Below are positions 51,403 to 64,000 of a stretch of DNA of 64,000 nucleotides, piece by piece. The notes below the pieces were generated by a model. The model searched no databases. It was not told the DNA's origin and saw only the letters and a list, made by a program, of their open reading frames with translations. Source of the stretch: Anarhynchus alexandrinus (taxonomy: Eukaryota > Chordata > Aves > Charadriiformes > Charadriidae); NCBI GenBank assembly GCA_008711295.1, contig VUYV01000055.1, positions 385,307 through 449,306 on the forward strand, written 5' to 3'. Position 1 is the stretch's first letter; each line of letters begins with the position of its first letter. A program made the translations under genes and the position numbers.

Positions 51403-54400
51403 TATGAACCACTGAGCTAATTTTGGGTATAGTTTCTGAAATCTAATGATAGTGTTCAAACAGTACCTACTTTAGTACAAGTATTTTGGTGCTTATTATT
51501 TTAGTGGGATAAGTAAGAGTATAAGTGTGAAGCCTGTGGCAGCTGGAAATAAACTGCACTAACAGACAAAATGGCAAGAGAAGAATACAGAAAAGGATAC
51601 ACAAAAGAGAGAAAAAAATAGAACAGAAAAGTAAAAACAACAGCAAACAGAAATAGCATTGTTCTGACAGGATAAATATATGCAGAACAATATTTTTATT
51701 GAGTGAGAGAAAATAACAGCTGAAATATATAGTTCCTACTCAGCAGCAAAATTGTATTTTTTATTTATTGTGGAAACTTCCTAGAGCTTGATTTTATATT
51801 TAGGACATTTTCCATGTGCTTGCATGACCTATTGTAATCCACTGCTTACGTGTGTTTTGCTACACTGGGTGTTGGTGTTCTCATCTAGATCTTTTGTCTG
51901 ACCAATTACAGACCCTTCCCCTGGTGCATGACGTCACCATCCCTACCAATCCTGTCACAAAGCTCAACTTTTATTTCCTCAAAACCTAATTTTGGATCAC
52001 ATCTTTTTTATCGTTTGATTCCAATATTTAACCCTAACTTCCAGGAAGACTTAGCCTAACACAGGTTGAATTTAAGTCTCTAACCTTAAAAATTTATTGC
52101 AACTGTGGCAGTCAAAGTAGCCAAATAGTGGCTACTCTTTCTGAGTACATATAGTACCTGTCCAAGGTGAGTATCTCTTTTGATACCTTTGATAATTCTC
52201 TGGTTTTCTCTTTGCTGGCTGTTCAGAGATGGGAAACCAAACCCCGTTGATCACGTTGTCCTTTGCAGTACCATTGACTCTAATACCTTGCATCTATGCT
52301 TTTGCTATATTTGACTTCAAAAGGTAATGACATTATACGGATGGAAAGCTGCTACAAAGCTTCCATCATGTCCCTTCCTTGAAGATCAAATCAAACTGTA
52401 GGCATTAGCAATATGATTTTGATATATGCTGCTTGCAAGGAATGATAACAGAAAATCACCGCTTTACTGTAATAGCTTTTTCCCTTTAAGAAAATCTAGC
52501 AGGTCTGTTGTTCAAATGAACGTGCCTTCTTTTAAGATTACTGAAATACCAAGCAAAATCTAAAATAAATCTACAGGCACCATGACAGGGCTCTGCATTA
52601 GCAGAAACCCACAGGTTCTAGCCAATCTGACTTTTTGTAGAATTTGCCTTTCATGTAGTCACTATGCTCACTGCATTTCCATAGCTACCTCTGCAGCCTG
52701 TGGTTCTGGCTAGTTTGTAGGAACAAGAAGCAGCAATTTAAACATTATTTTTCTCCTCTTGACTTCAGACCCAGCCACAACTATAAATACTAAGAGTAGG
52801 GCAAAAGATAATGAAGATTTTAGGTAGTTGGACCCCTGGAAGGAAAGGATTAATTTGATTTTTTTTAAAAAAATTGCTTTTATTTTGCTTGTAGCTGTTC
52901 CTTTCTTCCCTCTCCTCCCAGTCGTCTGTCCTCATTTCTAATCTACAACATTACTGCCACAACGGGGTGGAGTGAATTACAACATGAATATTTCACTGTA
53001 TTTGGTAAACTATTCTGGTTGCAAATGCAAATCACCAGTTTGTTAGTAGTAGCATTTGTGGTAGAATCTCACTTCTAAGGATAGAAAATATATGTCACAG
53101 ATATTAGATACAAGCTGAAGACTGAAGGTTTCTAACATACCCATTCCAGTCAAACCCCTTTGTTAATATGGAAGGAAAAATTGGAAGAGGGAAGGATGAA
53201 GACAGAGAAGGAAAAAAGAAGTTCATGCAAATTTACCTCCTACAAATCCTTCAGAATCATTGCATGAGGGATGGAGAGCTCTGAAAAACAGTATTACCCA
53301 CACAGGAAAAAAACTCACACTACTACATAGGTTATTCACAGAACCATTCATAATGCTTTTGTCCATTCAGAAATGGGGACTACAGAAATAACATAAAGTG
53401 CAAAAGAGCACTGGATGTGCCATTTTTCCCACAAAATGTAGAACACAGTGATGACTTCAAATAATCCTGATCAAAAATAACCAGACAATAATTGAGATCT
53501 GTAATTACCTTTATTGGTTTCTCTTGCAACAATATGAAAGCAGGATTATATCCTGCAGAACAGCTAATGGGCTAAAGATCAGTTATAAGCACTCTAGAAA
53601 GAGTAAAAGGCTGCCCAGCAATGAAATATTGCATAAAAATAGACATATTTAGAAATGAAAAAAGAAAAAAAAAGAGGAATACAGTCCTAGAATCAAGAGA
53701 CTTAAATTCTCAAGCCATCAGCACAAAGATCATGATTTCTGTCATATGATTCCACCACTCAAAATAGAAAATTTTACAGAAATAATAATAAAAAAAAAAT
53801 ATTTGAATTCTCAGATTTTTGCCAAATTGCATAAGCAGGAGATAAAGGAAAATAAAATCACAAGCAAACAATTTGTTTAAGCTGCGTAGCCTGACAACCT
53901 GGCTTTACAAACAGCAGTAGTCTATTCTGTTTGGCAAAGGAAAACAAAAAACTTGCAGAAATTGAGTCAAATACCCTGATTCGAGAGAATCCAGTCAAAA
54001 TACAAAAAAAATTGATAATGTTCTATGATCATCAACAGACTGCTTTTTGGAGAAACTGAACATCCTGCTTTGGTACTTTAATAAACGATTTCTATAGCAC
54101 TGTATCCTTCTGAGAGCTCATCTGTGCGACATAAATGAAGCCTACTTTCACAAACTTCTGTTGCTCTAACAATTTTGAGAACAAACCAAGAGAGCTCACC
54201 CACCAGGAGACTTCCATCTCCGAAATTACTGCCAAAGAAAACCAACAGTGACACCTCCCTGTCATTGTCAAGGACCCAAGTCAAGGGCCCTGCTATGAGA
54301 TGGTTACAGGTCACGTACCTTGCTATAGAACAACAATTCTTGCAGAATCCTGCTGCACGTTGCAGACAAGTGCTGGGGTTTTGCAAGTTGCCCCATCTTT

Positions 54401-57400
54401 GCCAGTGTTAATTTCTGCTGAAGTAGTATTAGAGCAACATGAAGGGCTTTTAAAACTCTCATCAAAAGCATACATCAACACCTCATAGTTTATCTTGCTC
54501 TCTGCTCTGATTAACCCTTCAGAACTCCTGCACTTTGCTGTTGGTTTTTTCTTGTCTACCTTTCCTTCCATGCCCATTCTTGATTTCTGCCAAGAGTGCG
54601 TACCTGCTCTGAAATCAAAGGTATAATTATGTAACTGTGCCACTGTGACTCTAGTCTTGTGAGTTCAACAGTATAATAAAATAGTAATGAAATATGCAAT
54701 TTATATTTGGACACGCAGGCTGTGCTGAATTGTGTTCCATGTCTTTCCTGTCTACTATAAGCAAAGTAGCTAGATTAAAACTCGATTTAAATTGCCCAGC
54801 CACCTGCAGCATATACCTATTTATGGTGAAAACAAAAAGTAGTTATTTCCAGAAACTGTTGACACAATGGAAAAGAAATCCAGCCATCCTGCCTCCTGGT
54901 AACATTCACAAAAAAAAATAATTCTTACTCTGTGGAAAAAGATTCAGTGTTTCTTGGCCATCATGTCATCCATGAGAGCTTCCCATACACTTCTAAAGAC
55001 CAAAAACTTGCCCATTCTTACCATCGTCCTTTCAGTCACAACATTTTTCCAAGCCTTCATGTTTCATAAGTATCTTTCCCAGAAATATAACAACAGCATA
55101 AATGCAGGAAAAAAAAAAGAAGAAATTTGGAGCCGTTATAACTAAATGTAAGAAAATAGCCTGGACCCTTTTTGAATAACTAAAGTTTAATGTCTCTGTG
55201 TTGAAGGGACATTGTATAATGCAGTGTTCCAAATGTTCACCCTCTGAATTATTCTATGAACACATGTAATATCTTGTTATGTTTGTTGGGGCATAGTCTA
55301 CTTAATATTAGAAAACATTTTATTTTAATTAAACTCCCTCCCAATAATAGATCTTTGATAAATCTTCCTTACTGTATTTACAATCTCTTACAAGAAATTC
55401 CTTTTTAAGAAATTAGTGCTCTGATTTGTCATTATAAAGCATATAATATTCTCTGTAAGAAGGTAATTTACTGCCTGGGATGGCTTGGAGTTAGCCATAG
55501 CTTTACACATTTTGTCACCAGTACCAAAACCTCTTCTACACCTCACTGGAAAATCCTCTCCAAATATCCTCTTCTTTTCAGATACAAGACCAACAGAATG
55601 ACCAAACATGACTCCTGAAGAGCCCCAGATAAATTAAATTTGAATGACCTCCACCTCCTCCATTCCCAAGCAGGTTTGTATATCATTGAGGCAGCAGAGC
55701 TGAAACTTATCAGGCAAAGGCCATGATACATCTCACTTCCCCTAGTCTGAGTAAACTGTTACTCGACAGGAATATATTGCCATCTTCCCTTCCCTCAGGT
55801 GACTACAATCACTGCATCTGATCCTGCTGTTCATGGCATGTCAGTCATGTTTTGCACCCCATGAAGAACTTAGAAGAAAACCACAGTTTCTGGATCCCAG
55901 TTAGACTAAGACATAAGCCAGTAGCTTAACTGTGCATCACAGCTAAGATTAGAGTTGTTCTGCAAATGTTTACAGAAGCAGCATTTGGCTTCTGGGAAAT
56001 GACTTGCATTAAATGCCAGCTGAGAAAACTCTTTCAGAAATTTGGTTTTGGGCATAGAAATCTACATCCAATAAAAGTTCTTCTTTAGCCGTTTATATCC
56101 TATAGCACAGGTTTGCCTTGAAAGACGTGAATAACGTGTTATACACACGGTAATGTATTTGGGAGAATATGGCTAGCTAGTGGACATGAAACATACAATG
56201 CCTGGAAGGCAGGATAACATGAAACAGGCTTTCTACTAACACCAAAGAATAAGATCTTAGAGAATAAGCTTTCTTGATCAGGCTGTAATTCCAAGATACA
56301 GAAAACAGGACCAAAGTTATCGACAACCCTTTCCTAAAGGGTATATATATTTACATCATCTGACGAGTGTGAAGCCACATTTTACAATGTGGCTGCTAAA
56401 ACTTCACTGCAAACAAACTATATTTTAAATTAAATGTACATGACTGTTCCAACACTGTGTTTAGAATTATGCATATTCACATTGCATTATCATTTGCATA
56501 TATTTAGCAAATATTTATGAGCTAATTAGTTGCATAATAATGCTGAGCATTTTACAGCATTTACATGATCACAGAGCTGTGAAAATATTCACTAATTGTC
56601 ATCAAATAGATTCTTATTAATAACAAGAATATGATTTGTTACATATATCATAAATATCTGCTTGGGAAACTTGATATACAACCACCTGTCCATATTTATC
56701 TGATTTATAGATTTATACAACACTTCTGGTACCTGGAACTATGAAGCAGAAACAGAGTAATATAAAACAAAAGTTTATGATTCATTACAAAAAATAAGTT
56801 GCTACCAATCTGTGTCATCCATAACTAATTTGCTGGCTCAGTTGCGCTCAATCATGGATCTATTATAGACATTTTATCTACCCAAGGTATATTGCAAAGT
56901 ACATATATCTAGCAGGATGGTTGCAAATACTCTTACTCCTTTTTTCTTTGTTTTTAATTCTTACACATAATTTTTCACCTCATTACAGAAAAACATTTAA
57001 AATACAAGTAACATGAGAAAAAGATATATTATTATGGTCCAAATATGCATTTCTATGAGTGCCAAACAAAAATAAGTGAAAGTGTTAGAAAAAAATATGG
57101 ATAATTATGTTTACAGAATTAAATACATCTCTGCATGTGACACCCTCATTTTCAAGGAATCTTTTTCACTTTTATTGGAGGGTGGAGAAGGGGATAGAAG
57201 GGAGAGGTTCTTGTTTATATGCTTCATTTTAAATACCATCATCCACGGCCTTTTTAAAAAATATTAATTTTCCTCACAGCATGCTATTTGGTATCCTCAT
57301 TTATATCCTGCCTCTGCAAGTGCACTCATACTTGCTTTGCTTTAAGCATGTGACTAATGGAATTTATTTCTCTGGGTCTACTTAAGTAGCTAAAAAAATA

Positions 57401-59645
57401 AAAGATAAAAGACTGAGTCTTACTAGACTGTCATGAGAAAGCTAATACAAGTCATGTTGCTGAAAAAATACACTTAACTATTTAATATTAATGTGGGCAG
57501 AGTTAAGGCTCAGAGTTTCATTTTAATATTTCTTAGTCTTAAGGAAAATAAATATAATGTTATAACAGAAAAATGAGGGGTAAAAACTCCAGTCACGTAA
57601 ATAACCAACAAAATAGGACTGTAAAAAACCACAGGTGCTGGTGCTAGAGCTGATGTCCCGCCACACAACCCATCCCCCTCTTCCATTATTCAGGTGGAAG
57701 ATCCAAAGGAACAATGTTTTCAGGAGGCTTAGTTGGAGCTCAACAAGTGCAATATTCTAATTGTTTTATAGTAATATGGTAGTACTTGCAGAGTAATGCA
57801 TATCACTTCAGTGTTTTGTGCTGCCTCAGAGCTTATTATCCAGTCTGGCCCCCTTCCTTTCTTTGCCAATAAACAGGGTGATTTGCACAAATAGCAATAG
57901 TAGCCCAGCTACTTCCACATTGCAGCTAAAGGCTAAGGTCTCGATTACCCAGCAATAGGATAATTGTGCTCCCAGAGTGCTGTCAGTACCTTGCTTTTCC
58001 TGGAACTGCAAGAACAAATGTGTTGCATCAGCAATATAAACCTAATTTGTAGATACAAACTCTGGAAACAACCCTCACACAAAACACAACACTACGTAAA
58101 TTCAAAGAATTTCCTTACAGAGACCAAAATTACCTGTAATTGCCAAACTGGAGTCTGCGATTCCAGAAAACCCAATACAATTATATGTACAAGAGTTTCG
58201 TAACACAGCCTTTGCACATATCAAAACACAAAGAACAGCCTGTCATAGCCAGTCTTATTAAAATTAATAGGCATCTCATCTCAAACACATTAGGTCAGAA
58301 GGAAAAGCTCAGGCTATGTATAAAATGTTTTCAGATGTTCATACAACATACCATTTTTCCTTGTTTTACATAATTCCTAAGTAATTTAAGTAATCAGTTC
58401 TACACACTAAAATGCCAGTGAAATCACAAGGCACGTCATTATTAACGGTGGCTAAAGAGCCATCAGAGGATGTTTTACATGGCATAAACAATGAAACCCT
58501 TCTCTAACCCCAGGATACTGGTAGAACCTCCAGCTTTAAATGGGCTTTACACAGACCAGTTTGCATGGACAATCTGTAAGAGTTTACAGTTCAGCCATGT
58601 TTCTTTCATATACCATATACATGAGAAAAATGAACAGAACAAGGAGGAAATAAACCCTTGAATTTGAGCGTGAATATGTAAATTATTTCACTGCAGGGCA
58701 ATATAACAAATTGCAAAAATCCTAACAAAAGTATAATAAATTATTTACTTCTGGGGAAATCTACATTAAATATTATTTCATATCATATCTGTGATCCGTC
58801 ATTTGGAAAATTGAATCGACCACCTACTAAAGCATTCATGGGACTATTTTACCACTGCTTAAGTATCTTTACTAATATAAAATTATTTTTGCACTGGATG
58901 CATAAACCTTAATTGAAAAGCCTGGCAAAGATCTCAAACAATCCAACGGTCCAGACTTCATATGACGTATTTGGCAGAATTTCAATGAATCTTGTTTCCT
59001 TGTGTGGAGTGAAACATTTATCAAACACGACACATGCATTTTGCATCAGTGCCATAAAAACTGATCTTTTCTATTTGTTTTTGCTTCTAAGCAGCTTCAG
59101 TACATGCAGAATTAAAAGTTTGGAGAATAATCCAACTACAAACTGTTATGCCTCAGAAGTGAAAAGTAAAAAGCCAAGTTGTTTCTATTAAAAAATGAAA
59201 TAAAAAAAAAAAAAAACTTCAAGAAGAAATGTTAAGTACTGTCCTTTTTAACTTCACAAATTACCAACCATGGGAAGAAAGGGATAGAGAAGTGCAAAAG
59301 CAGAAAACACTGTTCACAGGATTTTCTTTGAGCTGGACATATACCTGCTGTAATTTTGATGTTTACACCGGAGAGGAACCTGAACCACGTTACCTACAAA
59401 AACTATTACAATAAATTACTTTCCATTTTCACCACTGTCTTTAAAACTCCTACAAATTAGAGGTATCTGGAAAAGTTAAGACACCATCCCAATATATCTA
59501 TAGATAGTGAATTTCAGTAGTAGACAGAGTGCTACATTCACCAAGCTCAAACACTCACCAAGTGCCCTTCAGTGTCTGTGTCTCTGAGTCTCACTACTCC
59601 TGCTATGTCAGCTCAGAACAATGATTTATTTGCCTGCTTATATGT
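51403..59645. other. Unique AT-rich interval
   Basis: No gene is recognised in about 8 kb. Notable structure is a 9-bp-stem hairpin at 56373-56394, followed by a motif-dense stretch at about 56450-56700. Overlapping frames at 54078-54643 (102 and 106 codons, minus) have no domain. Confidence 0.5.
56373..56394. repeat. Hairpin: 9-bp perfect stem, 4-nt loop
   Basis: The arm agccacatt, loop ttac and exact complement aatgtggct make a compact stem-loop. No T-run or transcript is recognised. Confidence 0.85.
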
Positions 59646-59720
59646 AGAATAGAATAGAATAGATTAGAATAGAATAGAATAGAATAGAATAGAATAGAAT
59701 AGAATAGAATAGAATAGAAT
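59646..59720. repeat. (AGAAT)15 pentanucleotide microsatellite
   Basis: Fifteen AGAAT units with one variant (agatt at 59661-59665) directly abut a CR1 3' end. CR1 tails end in short tandem repeats, and this array probably grew from the element's tail by slippage. On the minus strand it reads ATTCT repeats. Confidence 0.95.
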
Positions 59721-59910
59721 ATTTCAGTTGGAAGGAACCTACAATGATCACCTAGTCCAACTGCCTGACCACTTCAGGGCTGACCAAGTTAAAGCATGTT
59801 ATTAAAGGCATTGTCCAAATGCCTCCTAAACACTGGCAGACTTGGGGCACTGACCACTTTTCCAGGAAACCTGTTGCAGTGTTTGACCATCCTCTCAGTA
59901 AAGGGGCAAA
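59721..59910 (-). mobile_element. CR1 3'-end fragment with expanded tail
   Basis: The reverse reading starts atttcagttggaaggaacct, then cctagtccaactgcctgacc, gttaaagcatgttattaaag and ctgttgcagtgtttgaccat. This is a CR1 subfamily 3' region different from the ggttggaactcgatgat type at 19 and 26 kb. It is 5'-truncated with no open frame. Confidence 0.85.
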
Positions 59911-61333
59911 AAATGCTCATATGTACATGTTACTCTTACCGTTACAGGAACTATTAAGAATCAAAAATAACAGGATGTGTCCTGTGGCAAAAAAAAATTC
60001 CAGGATTCAGGAATTTAGGTCTTTGTCATCACAATCACATCACAAATTGTGTAGAAAATCACAAGAAACATGAACATTCAGATAAATTGCACTCTCTATC
60101 TGACAGTATATTTTTACAAATAATCATTCATGTTTTTCTAGTTTAATCTCAGACTTCCCCAATTAACTCAGTCTTTTCACAAGTTTTCTGTTAATCAAAC
60201 TCAATTATCATGTGAAGGTTTAAAACGTTACATGATTACACAGTTTCCAGTATTACCAACTCTCTTACGAAGCATACAAAATACACTGCCGAAGACCCCA
60301 CTGAATTTGAATCTAAGGCCTTGAGATTCGCAGGGTTCAGCAGTCTCTCAGAATCCGGCACACAGTCCATCCAAAATCCCACAACTACATATGACATTGT
60401 AACATTATAGACATATAACATTATAACGTCTATGCTGAGAAAGACGATTATGGTCACAACCAGAGTTTAGCCAGAAAGACTTTTGACTTCTCTCAGTGGG
60501 TATATAAAAGCACATTAGCTAGTTCAGGCTTATCTGTCTGTTTGTTTGGTTTTTTTTTTCTCATTTACAAAGTGGTTAACTAATGAAAAACAATAACCTA
60601 CATATAATATATGTATAGATATACATAGATATACATATACATGTACACATATGAAGTTTTAAAGTAATTTACATTTTAGATAGGAATTCAGAAATTTATT
60701 TTACACTTGTAATTGAGAGCACAAACTAAATCAAAATAAACCAGGTTTAAATATGAGTGCCCCCATAAGATGTTACACTAGCTTTATACATTTTGTTTGA
60801 TATCCTGTATTTAGCTAAACTATTGATGCTTTATGTTTAGAATAAAAAAGGTAGCCAATGGCATGTGCACGCAGACAAAAAATTACAAAATTTTGAAGTA
60901 ATCCACCAATTGCTGTTCATTCACATCTATGTTGCTCAAACACAGGACCAGCAGAACTGCCTGGGAGGCAAAAAACACATTGATAAGTAGAACTTTTCTG
61001 TTACAGAAAATCCATTCCTTTTCATTGGATAAATCCCTCCTTGCCTCTAGGACAGGAGATGACAGAATTAGTTGAACAAGTAATCAAAATACTATAAAAA
61101 TGGGTAAGCCAAATCTGATGGCTCTTCCTCAGCTGTTCCTGTTTGGTGAAGCTTACAGTCAGTAAGTGAGCCAGTTCATGGAAGGCAACGCAACCACCTC
61201 AAACACTTGCAGTGGAAATGTTCTTACAGCTGCCAGTGCCAACTTAGTTATTTTTCGCACCTACGCGATCTAAATCATTTCTTGCCGGGCAAGTCAACAA
61301 GGAATCAGGATTTCTGATAACTGAGCAGTGGAA
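59911..61333. other. Unique AT-rich interval
   Basis: No feature beyond an AT-dinucleotide-rich stretch of atatac/tacata motifs at about 60600-60655. Confidence 0.5.
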
Positions 61334-61852
61334 CCTACAACTAACTGGCAACCTCACACGCAGACCTTGCCGCTGGGGCGGAGATAGGAAACGCTGCAAA
61401 ACCCAGACAGTTCTGTGGAGTTACAAAAAATGAAAGGGCTGCTTGTGTAAAAAAGCAGCAGAATAGTGCATGATTGATTCCGAGCTCCTAAGCTTGAAGC
61501 AGTATAAAATGTTTCACTTCAAGTGCCAGTGATGAATCATGCTGAGTCTGGCCTGGGCTTCCCATCTGCATGCAGGGGACAGCCTGCGTTCCCCGTTCTG
61601 AGGAACTCTTGTGTTGTTTCAACAGAGATCCAGCCTCAGACATGGAGGAAAGGCAAGAGTTGTGAACCGTGTCAGATTTGTATCTCCTGATGCTGCAACC
61701 AGACACCACGTGGCATCTCAAGGCAGACAAGGCTTGTTGTTACACAAGAGGTGTCAGAGGACGGGAAAGTCAGAACTTGTCTCACAAAACCGGCTCTGAG
61801 AAATAAGTATCTCATTTCCTCTTGTGTAGTAATGTAACCTGTGATTTTCATT
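61334..61852. repeat. Copy 1 of a 519/520-bp direct duplication
   Basis: It runs from cctacaactaactggc to gtgattttcatt and is repeated at 61854-62373 after one N. Only four differences are seen by eye (three substitutions and a one-base indel), all between about 61458 and 61521. Identical 80-codon and 62-codon open frames appear in both copies simply because of the duplication. Confidence 0.9.
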
Positions 61853-61853
61853 N
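61853..61853. other. Single N between the two near-identical copies
   Basis: It lies exactly at the join of the duplicated blocks, as at 41837. Confidence 0.95.
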
Positions 61854-62373
61854 CCTACAACTAACTGGCAACCTCACACGCAGACCTTGCCGCTGGGGCG
61901 GAGATAGGAAACGCTGCAAAACCCAGACAGTTCTGTGGAGTTACAAAAAATGAAAGGGCTGCTTGTGTAAAAAAGCAGGCAGAATAGTGCATGATTGATC
62001 CCGAGCTCCTAAGCTTGCAGCAGTATAAAATGTTTCACTTCGAGTGCCAGTGATGAATCATGCTGAGTCTGGCCTGGGCTTCCCATCTGCATGCAGGGGA
62101 CAGCCTGCGTTCCCCGTTCTGAGGAACTCTTGTGTTGTTTCAACAGAGATCCAGCCTCAGACATGGAGGAAAGGCAAGAGTTGTGAACCGTGTCAGATTT
62201 GTATCTCCTGATGCTGCAACCAGACACCACGTGGCATCTCAAGGCAGACAAGGCTTGTTGTTACACAAGAGGTGTCAGAGGACGGGAAAGTCAGAACTTG
62301 TCTCACAAAACCGGCTCTGAGAAATAAGTATCTCATTTCCTCTTGTGTAGTAATGTAACCTGTGATTTTCATT
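61854..62373. repeat. Copy 2 of the 519/520-bp direct duplication
   Basis: It matches copy 1 apart from an extra g near 61978 and changes at 62000, 62018 and 62042. The sequence after 62373 is unique, so this copy holds the true right flank. Confidence 0.9.
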
Positions 62374-63756
62374 CAATATTTCTAGGTACATGCAGCAAAA
62401 ACACATGTTCTGGGTTACTAACGGTAGTAAAAGCAACAACAGTTGCACAGAATTAGTGTACTATGCATTTTCTACAGCGCACGCAAAGAGAATACAGTCC
62501 CTGTTCCTGGAAGTATGCAATTAAAGATGCTAACCCTGTAGTTAGCTTTATAGAGACAAATCTTAAAAACAGTAGAGAATCTCTTTGAAGTTAACAGCAC
62601 TCCTTGCACCTGTGTAATTCCAGCTATCTGAAAATTAGTGCAGGTTAATGGGGTAGGCTGAAAAGACTTCAGGAATCACTGAAACATCTCAAAAGAAATG
62701 ATATTTAGACATGTGATGAGGGACAACAGAGTAGGATTTGGATGAGAGAGAACAGTAAGTAAGACATTAGATGTTAGCAGCCAAAGGAATTGTACACAGA
62801 GGCAAAATGTAGCTGAATGATCCCAAGAAGAAAAGACAGAAGATGAAAGCCCCAGGGCATAGCAGATCATCTTGAGGAAAGTGAACATGTGAACCACAAC
62901 ACTGAGATAGTGCAGTGCAATGATGTCAGGAGCAAAAAGAGAAATGCAAGCCTGAAGTTGACTGGTGAAAGGCCTAGAGGGGCTCTAAGACAGCTACCAG
63001 TTAAGGCAGCAGCAGTAACCAGTGATGGAAAAAGGCTGCTAGGCACCATTTGCATCACGATGCCACTGTGATAAACCACAGAAAGGGGAGCCTGCAGGGG
63101 AACCCTAGCAGACGACATCAGGTTGTGATGTTGTTTCTAGCATTTCATTCATTTCGGTGATAAAGCAGCAGCAACAGAGCCAGAACTTCTAAGGACAAGC
63201 ATGAGGGAGGATAGCATCTCACTGAATCTGTTATGGATCTAATGGATCCTTTTCATCACTGAAAGAAGTAACACCAGAAAAGAAAGGATTCTTGAATCAT
63301 TCAGTGGTTCCTCCCAGCATCTTCTCCCTTGTATCTACCAAACAGTACAGCTCTACGTGGATTTAGTTTTCCGTAACTAATATTTTTTTTAAAAAAAACA
63401 ACAACACAGCCTAATTTTTAAACAGCTAAAATGTGCATGACATAGCCATGGTGCAATTAAAAATCACAGCAGTGATCAAAAGAAAGGTTTTGAAATGGAG
63501 GGAAAGTCAAATTTCTCCCTTCTTCACATGTTTCTTGAAGCTGAAATTCATGAGCTGAGATAATGTATAAAGCATCCATGGTACATATTTTCAAAATACA
63601 CCTTATAGGGTGATGGAACCAAAAGAATAATTAAAAAACACACTTTAAAAAGAGCTAAGACATAAAATGCCTCTAGTGTTATGACTTTTCTCTTACAATT
63701 TTACTCAGAATAGAAAAGGAATGAAGAATAAAACAGAAGTTACAGTTCAGAAATGA
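62374..63756. other. Unique interval
   Basis: No gene or transposon is recognised. The part at 62650-63150 is less AT-rich with short frames on both strands and no domains. Confidence 0.5.
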
Positions 63757-64000
63757 GATGCCCATCTACAGGAAGGGCCAGAAGGAGGATCTGGGGAACT
63801 ACAGGCCTGTCAGTCTGACCTTGGTGTCAGGGAAGGTTACAGAGCAGATCATCTTGAGTGCCATCATGTGGCACACGCAGGGCAACCAGGTGATCAGGCC
63901 CAGTCAGCATGGGTTTATGAAAGGCAGGTCCTCCTTGACTAACCTGATCTCCTTCTATGACAAGGTGACCTGCTTAGTGGATGAGGGAAAGACTGTGGAT
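63757..64000 (+). mobile_element. CR1 LINE ORF2 reverse-transcriptase fragment, cut by the window end
   Basis: From atg at 63758 the frame is open to the last base. It reads MPIYRKGQKEDLGNYRPVSL, then SQHGFMKGRSSLTNLISFYD and VDEGKTVD, the conserved fingers region of the CR1 reverse transcriptase (NYRPVSLT, QHGF..G.S). The catalytic YXDD box would lie downstream, outside the window. Unlike the other copies, this one starts within the RT domain, so it is either a longer 5'-truncated element or an internal fragment. No stop is seen in 81 codons. Confidence 0.95.

Noticed and set aside
54078..54643. Overlapping 102- and 106-codon minus frames and plus frames in the same interval
   Set aside because: Several frames are open at once on both strands, which points to local composition. 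No recognisable protein family was seen.
61488..62320. Pairs of identical short proteins on both strands, suggesting a duplicated gene
   Set aside because: They are created by the N-centred duplication; the peptides have no recognisable domain.
1..64000. CRISPR arrays, bacterial operons, tRNA or rRNA genes, phage
   Set aside because: No regularly spaced direct repeats, no cloverleaf or rRNA sequence recognised, and the repeat content is avian.

Overview
This window looks like a piece of a bird genome, assembled as a scaffold. It is AT-rich, carries no operons or bacterial signals, and contains many CR1 LINE fragments in both orientations. Several end in the ATTCTATG-type 3' repeat typical of avian CR1. 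There is also one solo LTR with a clean 5-bp target duplication, a second broken LTR of the same family, and an eroded hAT transposase. Nearly all the open reading frames of 60-128 codons are scattered, have no recognisable domain and overlap on both strands, so I treat them as chance ORFs in AT-rich DNA. I recognise no named host gene; the stretch reads as intergenic or deep intronic sequence.

Layout: 1-8010 mostly unique DNA; 8011-8442 old CR1 (+); 8443-18903 unique DNA with a polypyrimidine tract, a CA repeat and a C-rich/G4 tract; 18904-19376 CR1 (+); 20950-21466 hAT transposase relic (+); 24633-24809 CR1 tail (+); 25719-26141 CR1 (-), a close inverted partner of the 19-kb copy; 26802-27903 solo LTR (-) flanked by CTCAT; 27909-33000 mostly unique DNA holding the best coding-exon candidate (31010-31153, minus); 33012-33801 truncated LTR (+) abutting a CR1 piece (33802-34006, -); 36348-37763 an ancient CR1-like LINE (-) interrupted by a younger CR1 (37147-37600, -); 38079-38733 CR1 (+); 41297-42377 a perfect 540-bp duplication around a single N; 51222-51402 old CR1 (-); 59646-59910 an AGAAT microsatellite fused to a CR1 tail (-); 61334-62373 a near-perfect 520-bp duplication around another single N; 63757-64000 a CR1 ORF2 reverse-transcriptase fragment running off the end.

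Three points deserve a second look. First, both long direct duplications meet exactly at one-base gaps, the signature of overlapping contig ends that were not merged, so they are probably assembly artefacts. Second, a minus-strand 144-base segment with good splice signals and a codon-like purine pattern may be a real exon of a gene I cannot name. Third, the transposon record shows layered events: nested LINEs, LTR recombination, and an LTR cut at its polyadenylation signal.
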